A stretch of DNA of 64,000 bases from Liquidambar formosana (taxonomy: Eukaryota > Streptophyta > Magnoliopsida > Saxifragales > Altingiaceae). The translations under genes and the position numbers were made by a program. Below, piece after piece: positions 22,434 to 32,656 of this stretch; position 1 is the first letter of the stretch; every line of letters starts with the position of its first letter. Under the pieces are notes generated by a model. It did not search any database, was not told where the DNA came from, and was given only the letters and a program-made list of their open reading frames with translations. The stretch lies in NCBI GenBank assembly GCA_039720395.1, contig CM077827.1, positions 12,371,115 through 12,435,114 of the forward strand, in the 5' to 3' direction.

Positions 22434-24395
22434 CTATGGAAAAAGTTGATATGGCCAGGTTACCCATTGGAACTTGTTAAGTTCTTTTTTAGTGGCACGT
22501 CTCCCTACCCAAGTAACTTCATCGGGCGAGGATAAAGCTGAGGAAGGTTCAACTAAATCGGCTATGGCAAAATTAGCCGAAGGAGTATATGGTCGATTTT
22601 TCTTCAACCATTTTTCAAACTTCATATAAAATGTAGAACCTGACATCATCTTTTTTCCTTTGTTCTTTGCCATGTATTCATCAAATTGTTTTGATTTTAT
22701 ATCTAGTACTGCCCTATCTATTTTATCAACCATTACCCACATGTCCTCCCCAGGAATCCATTTGATATTATAGAATTTTTCATAAGATAATACGGACTGG
22801 TAAGCCGAATATTGTTCAACAGGGATACCTTTTTGGGTCTTCTTTTTGCTTTTCCCAGTCTCTGTGGCCTGCGATGAAAGCCTGTCAGTATCACCATTAC
22901 TAGAATCGGCCGAGTCATCAGCAGCTTCATGTGTAAAAAGTTGATTAAAAGCCTCTGCTGGGTCCATCGGTCTACTCCTTCTGATGTAATTTCCCCAGAA
23001 GGTAGTGAAGTCATCAGATACAGACGGCTTGTACCGAAAGGAAGAAATCTCAAAATCTTTCTTCAAGATTTTGAAGATGACATCCACACTATCCACTTCA
23101 TCAATATCTTGAACCACAAGTCGATTCAGGAAATCAGAGTTTAGGCTGTATGTTAGGGGAAAAGGGATGGACTGATGTAGGCCGAATTGCCTAGAGACAA
23201 AATGGGGGCAGTAGATTTCTACTCCACAGCGATTATTCCCAGAATTCTCTAAGACCAGCCTATGATGAAGGTCTCTTGGGACTAGTACACTGCTCCAAAA
23301 AGATTTCAATACTGACTGAGGGGCATCAAAAGTAGAGACGGCCAATAACCATTGCGGTCCGCATCTTAGAGGAAAAAATGGGTAAAATTGTTTTGGAGTC
23401 CGATTGTTACATGAGTAGAAAAAGATAAAGCAATCTTTGAAAGAATGAGGATTGTGAGAGAAGTCAATAAAATTGTATCCAAGAGAAGGAACATCTGGAT
23501 GAGATTCACAGGCAGGACTTACTTCAGGGAAATAAGCATGGAGCCAGATCTGCAGCATCCAAAGGGGACCACCCCACAGTTGGAAGTTGGAAGATAAAAG
23601 ATTAAACAGGCCCCTGTAAAGGCTTGAAAGGACTAAGGGTCCCAGAGCAGCCTTGCAACCTCTAGCCAAGTAAATGGCTAATTTCAAATCGGCCTTGACA
23701 ATTTTGAAAGATGGAGAGCAAAAAAGACATTTACAAATCCAGAAAAGAAGAAAAGCAATATATTTAGTTTCCTCAACTTCGCCCTCTATTTTCATATAGA
23801 GGTTGAGAAAGTTAGTGTAAGATGTGCTCTTCTTGTCAAAAGAAATAGAGTCATCAAACTCAGGAGTTTCGGCCAAGGCGTTGATCCATTTTCCATTAGG
23901 CCGAAGGCCAAAAAGAACAGCTAAATCTAAGAGTGTAGGGGTCATCATTCCAAAGTTGAAATGAAAAGAATTGGTGGAGACCGACCAGAAGCATAAGGCC
24001 GATGATAGAATTTCTTTATTAATGGGAATTTGAAACTTAGACAAATGAAGAATTTCATAGATTCCCAGTTCATGCCATTCTTTGGCCTTAACAGCAACTA
24101 TTCTATCAAACCATGAAAGCCAGTTCTTTTGCCTGTTTGGCCAGCAGCGAATAGATTTAGAGAAAGAAGACTGGACATTGCACCTAGGGTTTTCGAAAAC
24201 AAAAACCTCTGATTGAGGTTTTGGGAAAACAGAAGAGTAAGAACCGGCGGCTTCAGCAGAGGAGAACACAGGACCTAAAGTGTAGGAGTTGTTGATAGGG
24301 ATAAGTACCTTAGGGATAGCCACCGCCGGATCAACCGCTGTGAACTCTGCCAAACGAGACTTGCCGGCGATTTCACCAGGCGCAGATTCTGCCAT
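22434..24395 (-). CDS. Antisense ORF of element 2: plant mobile domain (PMD, PF10536-like) protein
   Basis: A 653-residue uninterrupted frame starting at ATG (MAESAPGEIAG). Around residues 143-170 the sequence FHFNFGMMTPTLLDLAVLFG matches the hallmark of the plant mobile domain (FHFPFGEMTxTLEDVAMLLG in typical members), with upstream WHELGIYEI and downstream LYRGLFNL and LWGGPLWMLQIWLHAYFPE fitting the rest. PMD proteins include the Arabidopsis silencing factors MAIN and MAIL1, and the domain is also carried by transposable elements. It is antisense to gag-pol, and a minus-strand TATA lies about 420 bases upstream. The last codon is TAG directly before a GT; a donor there would be out of phase with the acceptor at 22368, so splicing to the next ORF is not resolved in this copy. 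Confidence 0.75.
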   Translation of the reverse strand: MAESAPGEIAGKSRLAEFTAVDPAVAIPKVLIPINNSYTLGPVFSSAEAAGSYSSVFPKPQSEVFVFENPRCNVQSSFSKSIRCWPNRQKNWLSWFDRIVAVKAKEWHELGIYEILHLSKFQIPINKEILSSALCFWSVSTNSFHFNFGMMTPTLLDLAVLFGLRPNGKWINALAETPEFDDSISFDKKSTSYTNFLNLYMKIEGEVEETKYIAFLLFWICKCLFCSPSFKIVKADLKLAIYLARGCKAALGPLVLSSLYRGLFNLLSSNFQLWGGPLWMLQIWLHAYFPEVSPACESHPDVPSLGYNFIDFSHNPHSFKDCFIFFYSCNNRTPKQFYPFFPLRCGPQWLLAVSTFDAPQSVLKSFWSSVLVPRDLHHRLVLENSGNNRCGVEIYCPHFVSRQFGLHQSIPFPLTYSLNSDFLNRLVVQDIDEVDSVDVIFKILKKDFEISSFRYKPSVSDDFTTFWGNYIRRSRPMDPAEAFNQLFTHEAADDSADSSNGDTDRLSSQATETGKSKKKTQKGIPVEQYSAYQSVLSYEKFYNIKWIPGEDMWVMVDKIDRAVLDIKSKQFDEYMAKNKGKKMMSGSTFYMKFEKWLKKNRPYTPSANFAIADLVEPSSALSSPDEVTWVGRRATKKELNKFQWVTWPYQLFP

Positions 24396-24815
24396 CTTGG
24401 AGAGGGAGATGCGATTTGGAAGAGTGACAAGTTGATGAACCGAAGAAGAGTGGCAGCAAAAGACTCAGGGACGGCGGAGAAGAAGACCCCAAACGGAAGG
24501 AAAGAGCGAGTGGATCACCGGAGAAGGAAAACCTTGGGAAGAGCTCTGGTCTGTAAATGAGAAGAAGAAGTGATTCAAAAGGATTCTTGAGGGGTTTTTT
24601 GGCGCTTTTAGGAGAAATTGGAAAGACGTTTTGAAGAGACGTCCTATTGGGAACAGTAAACAATGCGGCGCCATCATTAGCAATGCAGTGCAGTCAGACC
24701 GGGAACCAATTAAAAGAGCGACACGTGTTTCTAGTACTAAGGCTTAGGGTATGAACGCGTGTCACCAAAAGGAAGAATTCTAATTCCCTTTTCTTGCTTG
24801 TGTGGAAAAAGACCG

Positions 24816-24822
24816 ATTTATA
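24816..24822 (-). promoter_or_regulatory. Possible TATA box for the antisense ORF of element 2
   Basis: The minus strand reads TATAAAT here, between the antisense ORF and the 3' LTR, about 420 bases upstream of its ATG. Confidence 0.35.
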
Positions 24823-24858
24823 GAGACTGGCACATTTTACCAGACAATTAATCTGTTA

Positions 24859-24874
24859 AAATGTGGGGGGGCAA
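24859..24874 (+). other. Polypurine tract of element 2
   Basis: AAATGTGGGGGGGCAA directly precedes the TG of the 3' LTR, the expected place for plus-strand priming. Confidence 0.65.
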
Positions 24875-25507
24875 TGTTTACACCCTAAAAATCGGACTCA
24901 GCATGGTTGATCGAACCTCAAACTCTTACATCCTTAAGGGTGTTAGGTCGATTTCGTTAAATTAAGTGACCGCTGGATATTGAAGCAAATTCGGTTTATA
25001 TTTCAGCCCCAAAGAGTTTTTAAGTTCGGTCAGACAAGGCCGAATTGTTATCTGCAATAAAAATGATTAATTAGTCACGTGATCAACATGATTTATAGGA
25101 TGAGATCATGGAAGGCCTACGTGGTAGAAATAGTTTCTGAGAAGAAATCGTGGAAGGCTGTAAAACGTGGGGAGTTATGAGAGCTAGAAGATCGTGAAAG
25201 TGAGCAGTTAATGGGCGAAGTATAAGGGGCGGTTACTAACGAAGTATATAAAAAGGAAAGCAACCATTTGAAGGGGGCCCAACATCAATCAACAAACCAG
25301 TTCTCAGGAACTTTATCCTTTTTCATTTTCTTTTAGAATTCTAGGATTTTAAACCTAGAAACGTGTGCTCCTTTCTGGTCAAAGGCGTGTGCACCCCTTT
25401 GTTCATCACTGTAATTCCAGAAATTGATCAATGAAAATGGCTTCCTCCGTGGTGAGCTTTTCCTTTTAATTTCTGTTATTATTTTGTGTTTTCAATTGTT
25501 TGTCACA
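24875..25507 (+). repeat. 3' LTR of element 2
   Basis: Begins TGTTTACACCC after the polypurine tract. A promoter-like GTATATAAAAAGG lies near 25244. The right end is taken at TTTGTCACA (25507), which gives 633 bp; it is uncertain because no partner LTR was found. Confidence 0.6.
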
Positions 25508-25752
25508 GAAAAGTCCTTGAGTCCATTCAAGGCAAGGTAGAACCCGCAATTCGTCACTGTGTAGTGGCTGGCACGCTCGCGCAACCCAATCTTCAGAATC
25601 AAAATTTTGGAGGAAACAAAAGCCGATCACTATATATGGTCCACTTTGTGTCATACCCTGCAAGAAGTGTTTATATATTGAAATCGATCAGTAACATGTA
25701 GGATTGTAGGAACACTAGAGAAAGAAAAAAAAAACCAAGAGAGTACGTGTGC

Positions 25753-26273
25753 CTACTCAATGAATTCAATATTGATTTTTGCATTGGAAAAGCGTGAGAT
25801 GACCGCAAAAGCTTCCTTGGGCATGACGAGAGTGGAAGGGCATAGTGATCTTGGGCAAAAATCGACCACCACAACATCAATGGCACCTTCCTTGCAGGGT
25901 TTATTAACGCCACTCAGACAGCTCAACCTGTAGCGCCTCCCACAGGCGGCACCCCCTTCCCACAATCCTTCATTCACCGCAGCAAACATATTTCCCGGAG
26001 GGTATTGACCATTGCACTCGGTAGCTGCACCCAAATTAAAGATCGATGCATCACAAATAGTAAACACATCAAATCTAATTAAAAATAATGCTTAATTAGT
26101 TAATCACTTACACTGTTACACATAAATATATGGTAAATATTTAGAGCACCTAGACTCTCACCTGTATAGGGGGCATCATAAGCAGCAGCTGTACCGATAT
26201 CCCCAACGACTGGGCTCATCTCTTTGCATAATAAGCTCATAAATCCTATAATTGCAAAGACTAAGAGCCCCAT
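25753..26273 (-). CDS. EG45-domain (plant natriuretic peptide-like) secreted protein, copy B
   Basis: Two exons on the minus strand: 26273-26162 and 26024-25753. The intron (26161-26025) has GTGAGA and TGCAG borders and joins in phase, giving 127 residues. An N-terminal hydrophobic stretch (LLVFAIIGFMSLLC) is a likely signal peptide, and the mature part begins near DIGTAAAY. The EG45/double-psi beta-barrel motifs are all present: ATECNG, FAAVNEGLW, AACGRRY, RLSCLSG, VVDFCP and INIEF. Six mature-domain cysteines are in the family positions. The expansin HFD motif is absent, as expected. Family members (PNPs, citrus blight p12) act in the cell wall space and affect water and ion balance. A short third exon, as in copy C, is possible but not needed. 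Intact by eye. Confidence 0.88.
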
Positions 26274-26324
26274 GATTAATTAGACAAGGCAATAACACGT
26301 AAGATAATGCCTGCATGAGTTCGG

Positions 26325-26332
26325 TATTTATA
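26325..26332 (-). promoter_or_regulatory. TATA box of EG45-like copy B
   Basis: TATAAATA on the minus strand, about 52 bases before the ATG. It is conserved at 5881-5888 before copy A. Confidence 0.6.
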
Positions 26333-27069
26333 AACTCAATCAGTGGGTCTCAATCGGGAAATGCAGCTCAACAAATCGCACTCTTACTTACGTAAGAAAG
26401 TCGTTATATAGTCGTCATCCTTATGCATATTTTTGCTATCTATTAAATTGCTTTCGGATATTGTTATATTGTGTTATTATTATTAGTATTTAATATTTGA
26501 ACCGTTTGACTATTGCTTTCATGCTTTTTTATTCAACGCATCATGCATGTTTAGAAGTGTGTGCCATCATCCCATAATTTGATTAATATTCAATATTGGT
26601 GGAAAAGATCTACCGATTAATTTGTACATGTTTTTTGGGTATGTATTTCTTGAGGTGTATTATATTGGTATGTTCTTGTAAGGGAAGAGATTATTAACTT
26701 TTCAACCTAAAAGTCTAAACTATTAGGTAGACATTCAAAACATGTATATATATGAAAATATGTTAAATTAGATATTTAATCGATATAAGATGTGAAACTT
26801 TTCAGCAAAAGTGTAGTAGACTAATAGGTGTGTCATACTAGTGGAGTTACAAAAGTTGTAAGTCCTTTTATTTGCTTCTTAATAAAATTGGATTTTCCTA
26901 GCCAATTAAAAAATAAAAGTCATTAGTTAGTACCCCATGGTCTCTTTAAGAATTTAAAGCTCAAATGATTAAATTTGGGGTGCATGTGCGCGCGTAGCAA
27001 ATCTGGTCATATGCCTAAAAAGGTGTGGAGTTTAATCTCTTGGTCAAGTCAAATTTGGGTGTTTGCCTG

Positions 27070-27229
27070 GGGAAATGCTAGTTAGACTCACACTTTGCTT
27101 TACTATGAGAGAATAATAGGGTAAAATTGTAGGACCCACGTAATTAATGATATGGGTAAACCTTAAAAATTGAAACAACTTTTATTCTCTCATAGTAAGG
27201 TAAAGTGTGGGACTAACTAGCATTTCCCA
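27070..27229. mobile_element. Small foldback MITE inside the duplicated segment (copy 2)
   Basis: Same element as 6608-6772, with terminal inverted repeats GGAAATGCTAGTTAGACT and AGTCAACTAGC-type complement (ACTAACTAGCATTTCC). Confidence 0.65.
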
Positions 27230-27480
27230 AACTGTGTGTGGTTTAGCTAACCCACATGGCCACATATCTAAAAACGTTGTAGAGTATATTTCGAGCTTGC
27301 TCTAGCCAATCAAATCTTGAATGTATGACTGAGAGCCTCCATGGGTGCATGCTTGCGCATGGGAATTAAGGCAGACTGACCCACATCACATGTGCAGCTA
27401 GTTTATGAATTAGTTGTCGACTAGTTTATGAATTAGTTAACCAGAATGATTAATTTGCATGCAAAACCATACCGTTCAAG

Positions 27481-28442
27481 CAGGGCCGGCCCTGACTATA
27501 ATTTTCCAATGTGGTCACTTAGGGCACCACTTTTTTGGATGAAAAAAGGTACCCAACACCAAATGTAATAACTGTGATTAGGTTAGCTCAAGAGAAAAAA
27601 AAAAATGTAAGGGGGCCTCTATTGGCACCTCATGACTTAATTTTCATCCCCACTTATTTTACACTTTAAGTTTTTATGAAAAAATATAGAAGGTCTTCAT
27701 AAATAATTATTGTGTATTCTATTAGAAAACATTATTTTGAATAACTTTTTAAAAAAAAGTTTTTTCAAAATCGATCATTTAAGTAGACTTTTTTGCCATT
27801 TATAGTATTCGCTTCATAAATGACTAAAAAGTTCACTTAAACGATAGATTTTGGAAAAAAAATTTTCCAAAAAGTTGTTCAAAATGATGTTTTCTAATAG
27901 ATAGAGTGATGAGTTTCTATGAAAACGTTATATGTTTTTTATAAAATCTTAAAGTGTAAAATAAGTGAGGGATGAAAAGCAAGTCTTTAGGTGCCAATAG
28001 AGGCCTCCAAAATGTAATGATTGTGAAGAAGGCCCCAAAATAAAATCTAAGGGCCCAAGTCCATCCCAAAGAATAAGTTTAAAATCCAAACAAATATTTA
28101 AGTGATACTTCGATGCATTGGGTTTTTCGTTTTTTGGTATTATAACTTTAGATTTTGTTTTGTGTATTTTTCTTATTGTAACAATGAATTTTGCTAAGTT
28201 ATGAAGCAAGAAGTATGAATTATATCTTTTGAAGTTCTTGTAATGATTTTTTGTTACCTTCATTTATATAAGCAAATATTAGTAACTATATAGTTAAGAA
28301 AACTTTGATTTGATACTAGAAAAAAAAAAAAAAAATTTGAGTACGTAGAAATGCTTGTGTTTTTTTTTGGTGTGTGAATAAGTATAAGGGGCCTCATTTT
28401 TTGAGTTCGCTTGGGGCCTCCAAAAAATCAGGGCCGGCCCTG
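27481..28442. mobile_element. Non-autonomous hAT-like element with palindromic ends
   Basis: Both ends are the self-complementary 14-mer CAGGGCCGGCCCTG (27481-27494 and 28429-28442). Inside are GGGCACC-like and GGGGCCTC blocks. A foldback MITE (27611-28010) is nested in it. No transposase is encoded and no clear 8-bp target duplication was found. A diverged relative lies at about 33515-34590. Confidence 0.6.
27611..28010. mobile_element. Foldback MITE, CATCATTTTGAACAA family, copy b
   Basis: Nearly the whole unit is one long inverted repeat: GGCCTCTATTGGCACCTC at the left, complement at the right (GGTGCCAATAGAGGCC), with the family core ACATTATTTTGAATAA / TTGTTCAAAATGATG. Nested in 27481-28442. 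Closest to copy h (47668-48062). Confidence 0.75.
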
Positions 28443-28532
28443 ATGGTGAAATTTCTATCCTAGAGTTAAAGCATAAGAACTTGTTCAGACGTTTTTCGGA
28501 TATGCTACCGGATACATTTTCGTCAATTTTGT

Positions 28533-28812
28533 ACTTTTTTTGTCCCATGAAGATAAGCCAAGTTCGACAAAACACGTAGTTTAAGAAAAACCTTCATTGC
28601 ATTGATTTTTCATTTACTAAATTTCATCTTTCTAAAATACCCTTCCTTACTAATTGTTATTGGGTTGTGTGGAAAGTAATTCTTGACATAAGAAAGGATG
28701 GTATATGAAAATCCAAAAAAATATATATAATTTGACTTTTCAAAATGGCCAGATATTTTAGGATTAAAAAAAAATTATAAAAATGACTCATCTTTGTAGG
28801 ACTGAGGGAGTA
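28533..28812. mobile_element. CTCCCTC-type MITE
   Basis: Contains CGACAAAACACGTAGTTTAAGAAAAACC and ends CTGAGGGAGTA. The same family at 51227-52800 begins TACTCCCTCCATCCCA and is split by a solo LTR. The left end here is decayed. Confidence 0.5.
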
Positions 28813-29400
28813 TTTGATAAGGTTTTGACTTTGGATGAAAACATCTTCAAAAGTTGTTTCAGCCGCTATCAGAATTGTTGAATCAGGACTAAAAATGGGC
28901 CAGGCTTGGGCCTGGATGAACTTAAATTTTGAATTAGATGACTCCAGGGGTCTTCCGGAAGTATGCAAATCAAGCCCAAAAGTAATCACTGGGTAGTGCG
29001 AATATCTTCTTTGTGAGGGTTTAACTAGAATCAAGTAGGAAGATCTGTGATTTTTGCCCTTTTGGGACTTATAGCACAAGAAGTAGGGATGCATACTTGG
29101 GTAGGTTGGGCAAGTTATAATATATTATTCTAAAAACAACCATGTTAAAGAATCATAACCGAATTAATTACACTCTCCCTATCGTCAATATTATAACCAA
29201 ATTCTAAACATGTAATATAATGCAACAAAATAGTAATAATGAGTCTAAAATGTATTAGGTATTTTTTTTAAAAAAAATTAAATTTTGTCCCGTCCATTGC
29301 ATGGGTTTACTACTAGTTTTCAAAATTTTAAAGGAACCCATAATTCAATTCAATACAATTCAACTTATATTTTTCACAAAGGGACAAAACATGAAAACTA
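28813..29400. other. Spacer, no gene seen
   Basis: AT-rich DNA. A 145-codon minus-strand ORF overlapping here (28657-29094) has no recognisable domain. Confidence 0.4.
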
Positions 29401-29703
29401 AGGGCCTGCATGGTTGTCCAATTCAAAATTAAATAATTCAAGAAATTTTACATAGTATTGAAAGCAAATTCCATCATCTTGAATTAACAAATTCAAGAAA
29501 ATGATGGTTATCATCACAAATAATAGTGGAAATTCAAAATAGCGGCATTTCATGAATTCCTTAAAATTGATTCTACAACATCAACTATAATGATAACTTT
29601 AATATTTTAAAATATTCTAATTCAAGGTGATAGATTTATGTGTTCAACCCAATGTAAAATTTCTTGAATCGTTTAATTTCGAATTGGACAGCCAAATAAG
29701 CAC
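29401..29703. mobile_element. hAT-like MITE with about 30-bp inverted ends
   Basis: AGGGCCTGCATGGTTGTCC at the left matches the complement of GGACAGCCAAATAAGCACT at the right, and inner blocks (TTCAAAATTAAA / TTTAATTTCGAA) continue the repeat. Confidence 0.6.
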
Positions 29704-29960
29704 TAATTAAATTACTTAATAATCGATAATTCAAGACGTCAACGTAAGAAAATAAGTATTAAGTTAACTAATATTAAGTTTAACAGGGAGTTCAATGTTA
29801 AAGAATATTACTTAATATATATTAATAAACAAATGACTTTGGGTTTCCGATTAGGGCTGGCTGCCCGATATATTATCAGCCCAGGCCCTTCTGAATTAGA
29901 GCAAAAGGTTCTAGCTTCAACCTCCCCACTCCTCAATCATGGACCTGCGTTGGGAAATAA

Positions 29961-30359
29961 GGAATGGCTATTGCAACCCCCCATTCTTATCACCCCACCC
30001 CCCCTTTCTTTAGGTTTTTAAGGTTTTATGCAAAATATAAAAGGTTTTTATGAAAACTGGCCATGATGTCAACTAGAAAACATCATTTTGAACAATTTTG
30101 TAGAATAAAGTTTTTCCTAAATCTATCATTTAAATATACTTTTTAACCATTTATAGCCTTTATTTCATTTTTTGCCAAAAAGTCTACCTAAACGATAGAT
30201 TTTGGAAAAACTTTCTTCTGCAAGGTTGTTCAAAATGATAATTTCTAGTAGACTAGGTGACCAATTTTTGCAAAAACCTTTTATATTTTTCATGAAATCT
30301 TAAAAACCAAAAGAAAAAGGGTAAGGTTATAAGAATGGGAGGTTGCAATAGCCGTTTCC
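29961..30359. mobile_element. Foldback MITE, GGCTATTGCAACCCC family, copy c
   Basis: Ends GGAATGGCTATTGCAACCCC and GGTTGCAATAGCCGTTTCC, with the core CATCATTTTGAACAATTTTG and TTGTTCAAAATGAT. A complete copy of about 400 bp that is one long imperfect hairpin. Confidence 0.8.
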
Positions 30360-30801
30360 TCGGAAATAATACCATCACCTACAATGGATTAGTTGCTAGG
30401 CCAATCCATTCTTTTTGGGCCATGGCTATGGGTACCAAAATTGATGGTAACAAAGAGCGAGTGATTAAACAGTCCATTTGTAAGATTGCACCAAACACTA
30501 AAGAATGGGCCGACTCAACTAACCCTTTGAGGTTAATTGGACCGTCAACTGTATGCAAACTTTGGAAATATACCCAAATGCAAGCCACATGTCAAAATTA
30601 GTGTCTAGTGAAGGCAACGTGTCCAATTTTTTTTTGATCATTCAATTTATGATTAAGTCGAAGCAGTTTTAGTGAACCCATTATTAGTAAACGAATTGGA
30701 CTGGGATGAAAATGGCTTCATCTATGTCCACTTCATCTTACAGAAGGGGCCTAATAAAGGAGATGGATTTAATTTGGTTGGGAATTGTATTCAACCCAAC
30801 C
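30360..30801. other. Spacer, no gene seen
   Basis: Short ORFs on both strands without recognisable domains. Confidence 0.4.
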
Positions 30802-31082
30802 GAGGTGCAACCCCTCAATGTTATTTGCATATCTTATTTATTTTAAGTTTTAAAATTTTAAGAAAAATATAAGAAGTTTTTTTAATAAAAACTAACCACA
30901 TGATCTACTAAAAAACATCATTTTGAACAACTTTATAAAAGCAAGTTTTTTTTTTAAAACCTATTGTTTAAGTGACTTTTTGGCTAAAATGAAATAAAAA
31001 CTATAAATAACTAAAAAAATCTACTTAAATGATAGATTTTGGGAAAAAAAAATTTCAACAAAATTGTTTAAAATGATGTTTT
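30802..31082. mobile_element. Foldback MITE, same family, copy d (right end lost)
   Basis: The left arm and centre are present (AGGTGCAACCCCTCAATG, AACATCATTTTGAACAAC), but the right arm stops at AATGATGTTTT (31082), where unrelated GT-rich sequence begins. Confidence 0.7.
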
Positions 31083-31518
31083 GGAGTGAGTTTTGGCGGG
31101 AGTCAAGAATTGCAGATAGCATTTGGAGTCAGAAGGTAAGAGTCTTCTGGTTGTGAGAGGGAGTCAGAATACAAGGTTTGGATGGGATTTGTTTTTTGTT
31201 TCTGGGGGTGTATCTCTTTGATTCTCTTGAGGTGTTGGCGACTTTGTAGGTGTTTTTGTTTATTTGATGGTGAACTTGTATTTTGCTTGTGTATTTTTTG
31301 GTTGTTTGTGTAGTGGTGGAGTTTATCTTTGTGGGTCTCTTTCTCAATTTCTTGCTGAATAGTTTTCTCTGTTACTAGACTCTCTTTTGTTTGGAGATGT
31401 GGTTTGGTCGGTTGGTTGGGGTTTCTAGCCTTAATGATGGTTTGTTGGGTGTGGCTTATTTGTGCTGATGTATTATTATTTAATCTATATAGAATTTTAT
31501 TTTGCTGATAAAAAAAGA
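31083..31518 (+). mobile_element. Possible LINE 3' end fragment
   Basis: A T- and G-rich stretch ends in ATTTTGCTGATAAAAAAAG, as many plant L1-type 3' ends do, and starts at the break in MITE copy d. No reverse transcriptase is present and no target duplication was found. Confidence 0.3.
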
Positions 31519-31853
31519 GAGATGGATTAGTGGTTCATAGAACTTATATCTCAAGAAAAAAGTATATCAATGTTTCTTCATAAACTTGGATCCGAAATCA
31601 CTAACTTAACAAGTGAGGCAAATATTACTAGACTACCGTGTCATCATCACTTAGGGTGGCATTTGGCACATTAAATTAAAAGATTGGATTGATCAAGATT
31701 AGGGGGATAACTATATAGCTCTGCTAATCCATTTACGGGGTGATGTAAAATCCACTCTTTTAAAGTGAAAATGAGTCACTTTTCTTGTCAAGTATAATCT
31801 TGCCATTTACATAAAATGGGTACATGAAATCGATAATTTCAGCATTTTCTTTT

Positions 31854-32072
31854 AGGCTCTATTTGGTTTGTAGATTTTATCAAGGAAAAAAAATAAAATA
31901 TAAGGAATTCTACTTTTCTTTATTTGGTTGCAATGGAAAATTGAAACAAAAAGAATAATTAGAATAATTTTGGTTTGATATGATTTTATTTTTTCCTTTC
32001 ATTTTCTTTCCTCCTAATTTTCTTTCCCTTCCTTTTTTTTTCCTTGGTAGAATCCATAAACCAAATAGAGGG
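31854..32072. mobile_element. Foldback MITE (CTCTATTTGGTTTG ends)
   Basis: AGGCTCTATTTGGTTTGTAGA at the left and its complement TCCATAAACCAAATAGAGGG at the right. The interior is T- and C-rich with inverted blocks. Confidence 0.6.
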
Positions 32073-32656
32073 TTAAAGTAAAAATAACTCACTTTTCTTG
32101 TCATGTTAGAAAAATAAAAGTATTTTTATAAAAGCTTCAAAAATTCGATCATACACATGTGCACATATACATCGTCCACCTTGATTCAGACTAGTTGGCC
32201 ATGTCATGATGTGGTGCGTGAGACATGTTATATGACATGTCATATGTGTGGCATTTTATTGGGCTGATTATTTGAGTCTTAATTCATTGATCGTTAGGCC
32301 TTAATATCAATAATTGATGAGTAACCGTTACTAACCGTTGACCTTTTATTTCATGTCATTGATTGGGTTGTTACAAATAATTATTATGACATTTATTTTT
32401 GGTCTTTATTAGCCTAAACTAATTTCAACCATATACTATTCAAGCCCATCACGCAGGGTCAGAGTGGTATTCATAAAAGATAACCTTTAATCCATTGGAA
32501 GTTATTCTTTATGCATTGATGGATTACGGATACATATATGGGCTCAATGCACAAAGTACCTCCAATGTATGATGTTGATAGAACTTATATAAATACGTTC
32601 TTACTTGAAGAGAATGTCTTTATATGTATGTATAAATGCTTCTATTTTTTTCTGTA
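32073..32656. other. Spacer, no gene seen
   Basis: AT-rich DNA. A degraded micron-like fragment (ATGCATTGATGG, CTCAATGCACAAAGTACC) lies at about 32510-32610. Confidence 0.4.

Larger units (their letters stand above)
13560..25507 (+). mobile_element. Element 2: long Tat-lineage Ty3/gypsy retrotransposon, no 5' LTR visible
   Basis: Plus-strand gag-protease (13634-17359) and pol (17349-20873) are followed by a minus-strand ORF region (21073-24395), a polypurine tract and a 3' LTR (24875 to about 25507). Two features place it in the Tat lineage: a second, archaeal-type RNase H between the connection domain and integrase, and an antisense ORF beside the 3' LTR. No sequence like the 3' LTR occurs left of gag, so the element is either 5'-truncated or rearranged at about 13.56 kb. 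Only a few stop codons interrupt it, so it is not ancient. Confidence 0.85.
25931..27480. repeat. Segmental duplication, copy 2 (EG45 copy B plus upstream DNA)
   Basis: Matches 5473-7010 along its length. On the left, similarity stops inside exon 2 although copy B's exon continues to 25753. On the right, it stops at 27480, exactly where a hAT-like element begins. Confidence 0.9.
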
